DNA from: Eulemur rufifrons
Taxonomy: Eukaryota > Chordata > Mammalia > Primates > Lemuridae
Assembly (NCBI RefSeq): GCF_041146395.1
Contig: NC_091010.1
Location: 52,968,001-53,032,000, forward strand
Reading direction: 5' to 3'
Length of the DNA: 64,000 nt
Numbering within the stretch: position 1 is the first letter of the stretch; every line of letters begins with the position of its first letter. The notes under the pieces were generated by a model that saw only the letters and a list, made by a program, of their open reading frames with translations, ran no database searches and was not told the DNA's origin. This document shows positions 61,467 to 64,000 of this stretch, piece by piece. The translations under genes were made by a program, and so were the position numbers.

Positions 61467-62251
61467 TATTTATTTTTTATTTCAGCATATTACGGGGGTA
61501 AAAATGCCTAGGTTACATTTATTGCTTTTGCCCCACCTGAGTCAGAGCTTCAAGTGAGTCCATCCCCCAGACGGTGCGCACAGCACTAATAAGGTGCGAA
61601 TATACCCATCTCCTCCTCCCCCCTCCCACCTGCCCAACACCCGATGAATGTTATTACTATTGTGCACATTAAGTGTTGATCAGTTAATACCAATTTGATG
61701 GTGAGTACATGTGGTGCTTGATTTTCCATTCTTGTGATACTTCACTTAGTAGAATGGGCTCCAGCTCTACACAGGATAATACAAGAGGTGGTAGATCACC
61801 ATTGTTTTTTGTGGCTGAGTAGAACTCCATGGTATACATATATCACATTTTATTAATTTACTCATGTATTGATGGGCACTTGGGTTGTTTCCACATCTTT
61901 GCAATTGTGAATTGTGCTGGTATAAACATTCTAGTGCAGATGTCTCTTTTGGAATGTCTTTTTTTTCCTTTGGGTAGATGCCCAGTAATGGGACTGCTAG
62001 ATCAAATAGTAGTTCTACTTGTAGTTCTTTGAAGTATTTCCATATTACTTTCCACAGAGGTTGCACTAGTTTGCAGTCCCACCAGCAGTATGTGAGTGTT
62101 CCTATCTCTCCACTTCCATGCCAAAATTTATTGTTTTGGGACTTTTTGATAAAGGTCATTCTCACTGGAGTTAAATGATATCTCATTGTGATTTTGATTT
62201 GAATTTCCCTGATGATTACAGATGTTGAGCATTTTTTCATGTTTTTTGGCC
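61467..62251 (-). mobile_element. Lemur-type L1 3' end, antisense, 5'-truncated, with target-site duplication
   Basis: The plus strand shows a degenerate TTTA-rich tail, then the 3' UTR reversed (TTACGGGGGTAAAAATGCC, GAGTCAGAGCTTCAAG, CCCCCAGACGGTGCGCACAG). Then comes ORF2 C-terminal sequence. The minus frame 61767-62351 (194 codons) includes [16 protein letters not shown] and [12 protein letters not shown], then loses frame after GIYPKEKK. In the CX3CX7HX4C motif the first two Cys and the His read Phe, Ser and Tyr. Flanking AGGACTTATTTATT (61453-61466) and AGAACTTAGTTATT (62252-62265) match at 12 of 14. The first ~40 codons of the frame come from flanking DNA. Confidence 0.9.
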
Positions 62252-62265
62252 AGAACTTAGTTATT

Positions 62266-63494
62266 AAGGGAAGAGAATCTTTTATGAAGAGGTAAAATAT
62301 TCCTCTGATGTGGTAGAAGCCAGAATAACCAAGTGCTTTGATATATTTCAACCAGCTGTTGTATAATCATTTTTCCCTTCCTAACCTTTGAAGAAAGTTC
62401 CCATGGATGGTACGGACCTATGCAGCAGAAGCCTTGGGAAGGAAAACACTGCATTAACCCACAATCTTGGGTATCCTGGAGAAGGAGGAAACAGGAATCC
62501 TATAATGAAACAAATTCTTATAACACAAACATAAATAAAACAAAAAATGCTCTAGAACTAAATAAAGCTAAAGAGTTGTGGAAGAAAGTAAGTTGAGACC
62601 AGAGATAATAAAAGGCAGAGCAACATGTGGAATAAACAGATAATGAAATGATTTTCCAAAAATGTTTCATGCAGCCTCCACTAGTTAGCCTGTATTAACA
62701 TTAGCATTAGAAAGAGTGGACCCTCTTTAGTATCAACCAATGTATGAGTGGCCTTTTAGAAATTAAAGAGGAAGGAGACAGAAAGTGAGAGAGGGAGAAA
62801 AGGAGGGAGGACAAGAAGAAGAAGAGAGCAGGAGTGAGGATGGGGAGAGAATCATTTCAAGTATTATGGAAATGAAAGAAAAAAATCTCCTCTTGGGAGC
62901 GCCAAAATGTTCAGACACATATATTTAGCACACATTCAGCAAATACATAATTTGAATGTTGTATATGCCAGACTTTGTGCAAAGTTATGAAATCTGAAAA
63001 TGGAAAATCATTATATCCGATTTCAAAGGATTGGGGTCCAGACTTTGAGTCCTTGCCTTACAAGAGAAAAGGCCCAGGTCTGAACAGGTGCAGTCCTAAG
63101 GACAGGACAGCGCAACTGTTTGCAAATGGCCATTTGTCTAAAACCAGAACCCGATGATCCTGAGGATTGCTCTGGTTTCATTATGTCTTAGGAGGAAGAG
63201 GAATTGCAGAGAATTAAACATTGGAAGTTCTACCAATCAAATCTTTTAGGGAGTTAACAAATTCCATATTTAGTATTATACATATGGCATTTGAAGATAG
63301 TCATATTTAAATAATCCAGTCTTAACATCTCTACCTTGTTCTTCCTGTTTTTATTCACATTTCCAACCTAAATTGATGTTTCAATTCAGGAGCAGGCAAA
63401 TTTGAGTAACTATATATAAAACATATTAATTTTAAATTGCATTGAAAATGACATATATTGGTGTAGGAGGGTAGGGGATAAACACTTTAGAACG
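62266..63494. other. Unassigned sequence with a purine-rich tract
   Basis: 62764-62850 is a GA-rich low-complexity tract (GAGAGGGAGAAAAGGAGGGA). The adjoining 62270-62480 is non-repetitive with a 65-codon minus-strand frame (62257-62454) of no known family. No gene called. Confidence 0.45.
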
Positions 63495-63690
63495 AGACAG
63501 GCCTGAGATTTGATCTAAATTCTGCTATTCACTCAGTATGGGGCCTTTAGCAAGTTGCTTAATTCTGTGTATATTCCATTTCCTTATCTGTAAAATGGGT
63601 ATAATAAAACTGTGATGTTCAGAGTACCAAATATATTAATGTATTAACAGTGCTACCTTAGTATCAGTGATAGAATAGGCACTCAAAGAT
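63495..63690 (+). repeat. MIR SINE, sense, near full length
   Basis: CAGGCCTGAGATTTGATCTAAATTCTG, AGCAAGTTGCTTAATTC, ATTTCCTTATCTGTAAAATGGGTATAATA and GAATAGGCACTCAAAG follow the MIR order well. Confidence 0.9.
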
Positions 63691-63708
63691 ATCCTTAATA
63701 AAATTGGT

Positions 63709-63754
63709 ATGTCAAAGAGATAACTTCATTTTCATGTTTATTGCAGCACTATTT
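63709..63754 (+). mobile_element. L1 ORF2 fragment interrupted by an Alu
   Basis: TATGTCAAAGAGATAACTTCATTTTC then ATGTTTATTGCAGCACTATT matches the late ORF2 stretch just before GCAGCACTATTCACAATAGCC. The sequence stops at the Alu T-tract, so the Alu appears to have inserted into the L1. Confidence 0.7.
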
Positions 63755-64000
63755 GTTTTTGTTTGTTTGGTTTTTTTTTTTGTTTGTTTTTGTTTTTTTT
63801 GAGACAGAGTCTCACTCTGTTGCCCAGGCTAGAGTGAGTGCCATGGCGTCAGCCTAGCTCACAGCAACCTCAAACTCCTGAGCTCAAGGGATCCTCCTGT
63901 CTCAGCCTCCCGAGTAGCTGGGACTACAGGCATGCGCCACCATGCCCGGCTAATTTTTTCTATATATATTTTTAGCTGTCCATATAATTTCTTTCTATTT
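63755..64000 (-). mobile_element. Alu SINE, strepsirrhine type, antisense, cut by window end
   Basis: GTTT/T-rich tail region, GAGACAGAGTCTCACTC, right arm, and spacer TATATATTTTTAGCTGTCCATATAATTTC; the left arm lies beyond the window. Same subfamily as the copy at 14841-15173. Confidence 0.96.

Overview
The window reads as repeat-dense, AT-rich, gene-poor mammalian nuclear DNA. I found no protein-coding gene, exon set, rRNA, tRNA, CRISPR array or operon-like layout. The lineage clue is the Alu family. Four complete young Alus and one cut by the window edge share a spacer between the two arms containing TATATGGACAGCTAAAAATATATA. Together with CTAGCCTGGG and GACGCCACGGCACTCACTC in the right arm, this is the form I know from strepsirrhine primates (lemurs and relatives), not from monkeys, apes or humans. 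Two L1 3' ends in the strepsirrhine style (TACGGGGGTA, TTTGTACCCCCATAATAT) agree. I infer a lemur-like primate; this rests on recalled family consensus, not on a search.

Layout. 0-9 kb: an ERV LTR fragment, a MIR, an L1 with an inverted 5' part, a tiny truncated L1 and two old L1 3' ends. 9.2-12.4 kb: an old L1 followed by a young lemur-type L1 3' end. 12.4-18.8 kb: unassigned sequence with a MER5-like fragment, MIRs, L2s, an Alu, a pyrimidine tract and a MaLR LTR. 18.8-22.1 kb: an antisense old L1 carrying a nested MER2-like DNA transposon. 22-31 kb: old repeats, a 50-bp duplicated segment and a second tiny L1. 31-36.8 kb: two Alus, L1 ORF2 remains, a purine-rich repeat and an MLT1-type LTR. 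37-48 kb: L2, MIRs, a palindromic hAT-like element, two Alus and an internally deleted L1. 49.2-53.9 kb: the longest L1, from 5' UTR through ORF2, heavily mutated. 54-64 kb: further L1 pieces, MIRs, a lemur-type L1 in antisense and an Alu cut by the window end.

All recognisable protein-like reading frames are pieces of L1 ORF2 or ORF1, and all are broken. Nothing here works together as a pathway. The interest lies in insertion history: target-site duplications, twin-priming structure, nested insertion and lineage-specific elements. I did not find a previously undescribed biological system. The closest candidates for a second look are the foldback hAT-like element near 40 kb, the unnamed purine-rich repeat family and the 50-bp duplication near 24 kb.
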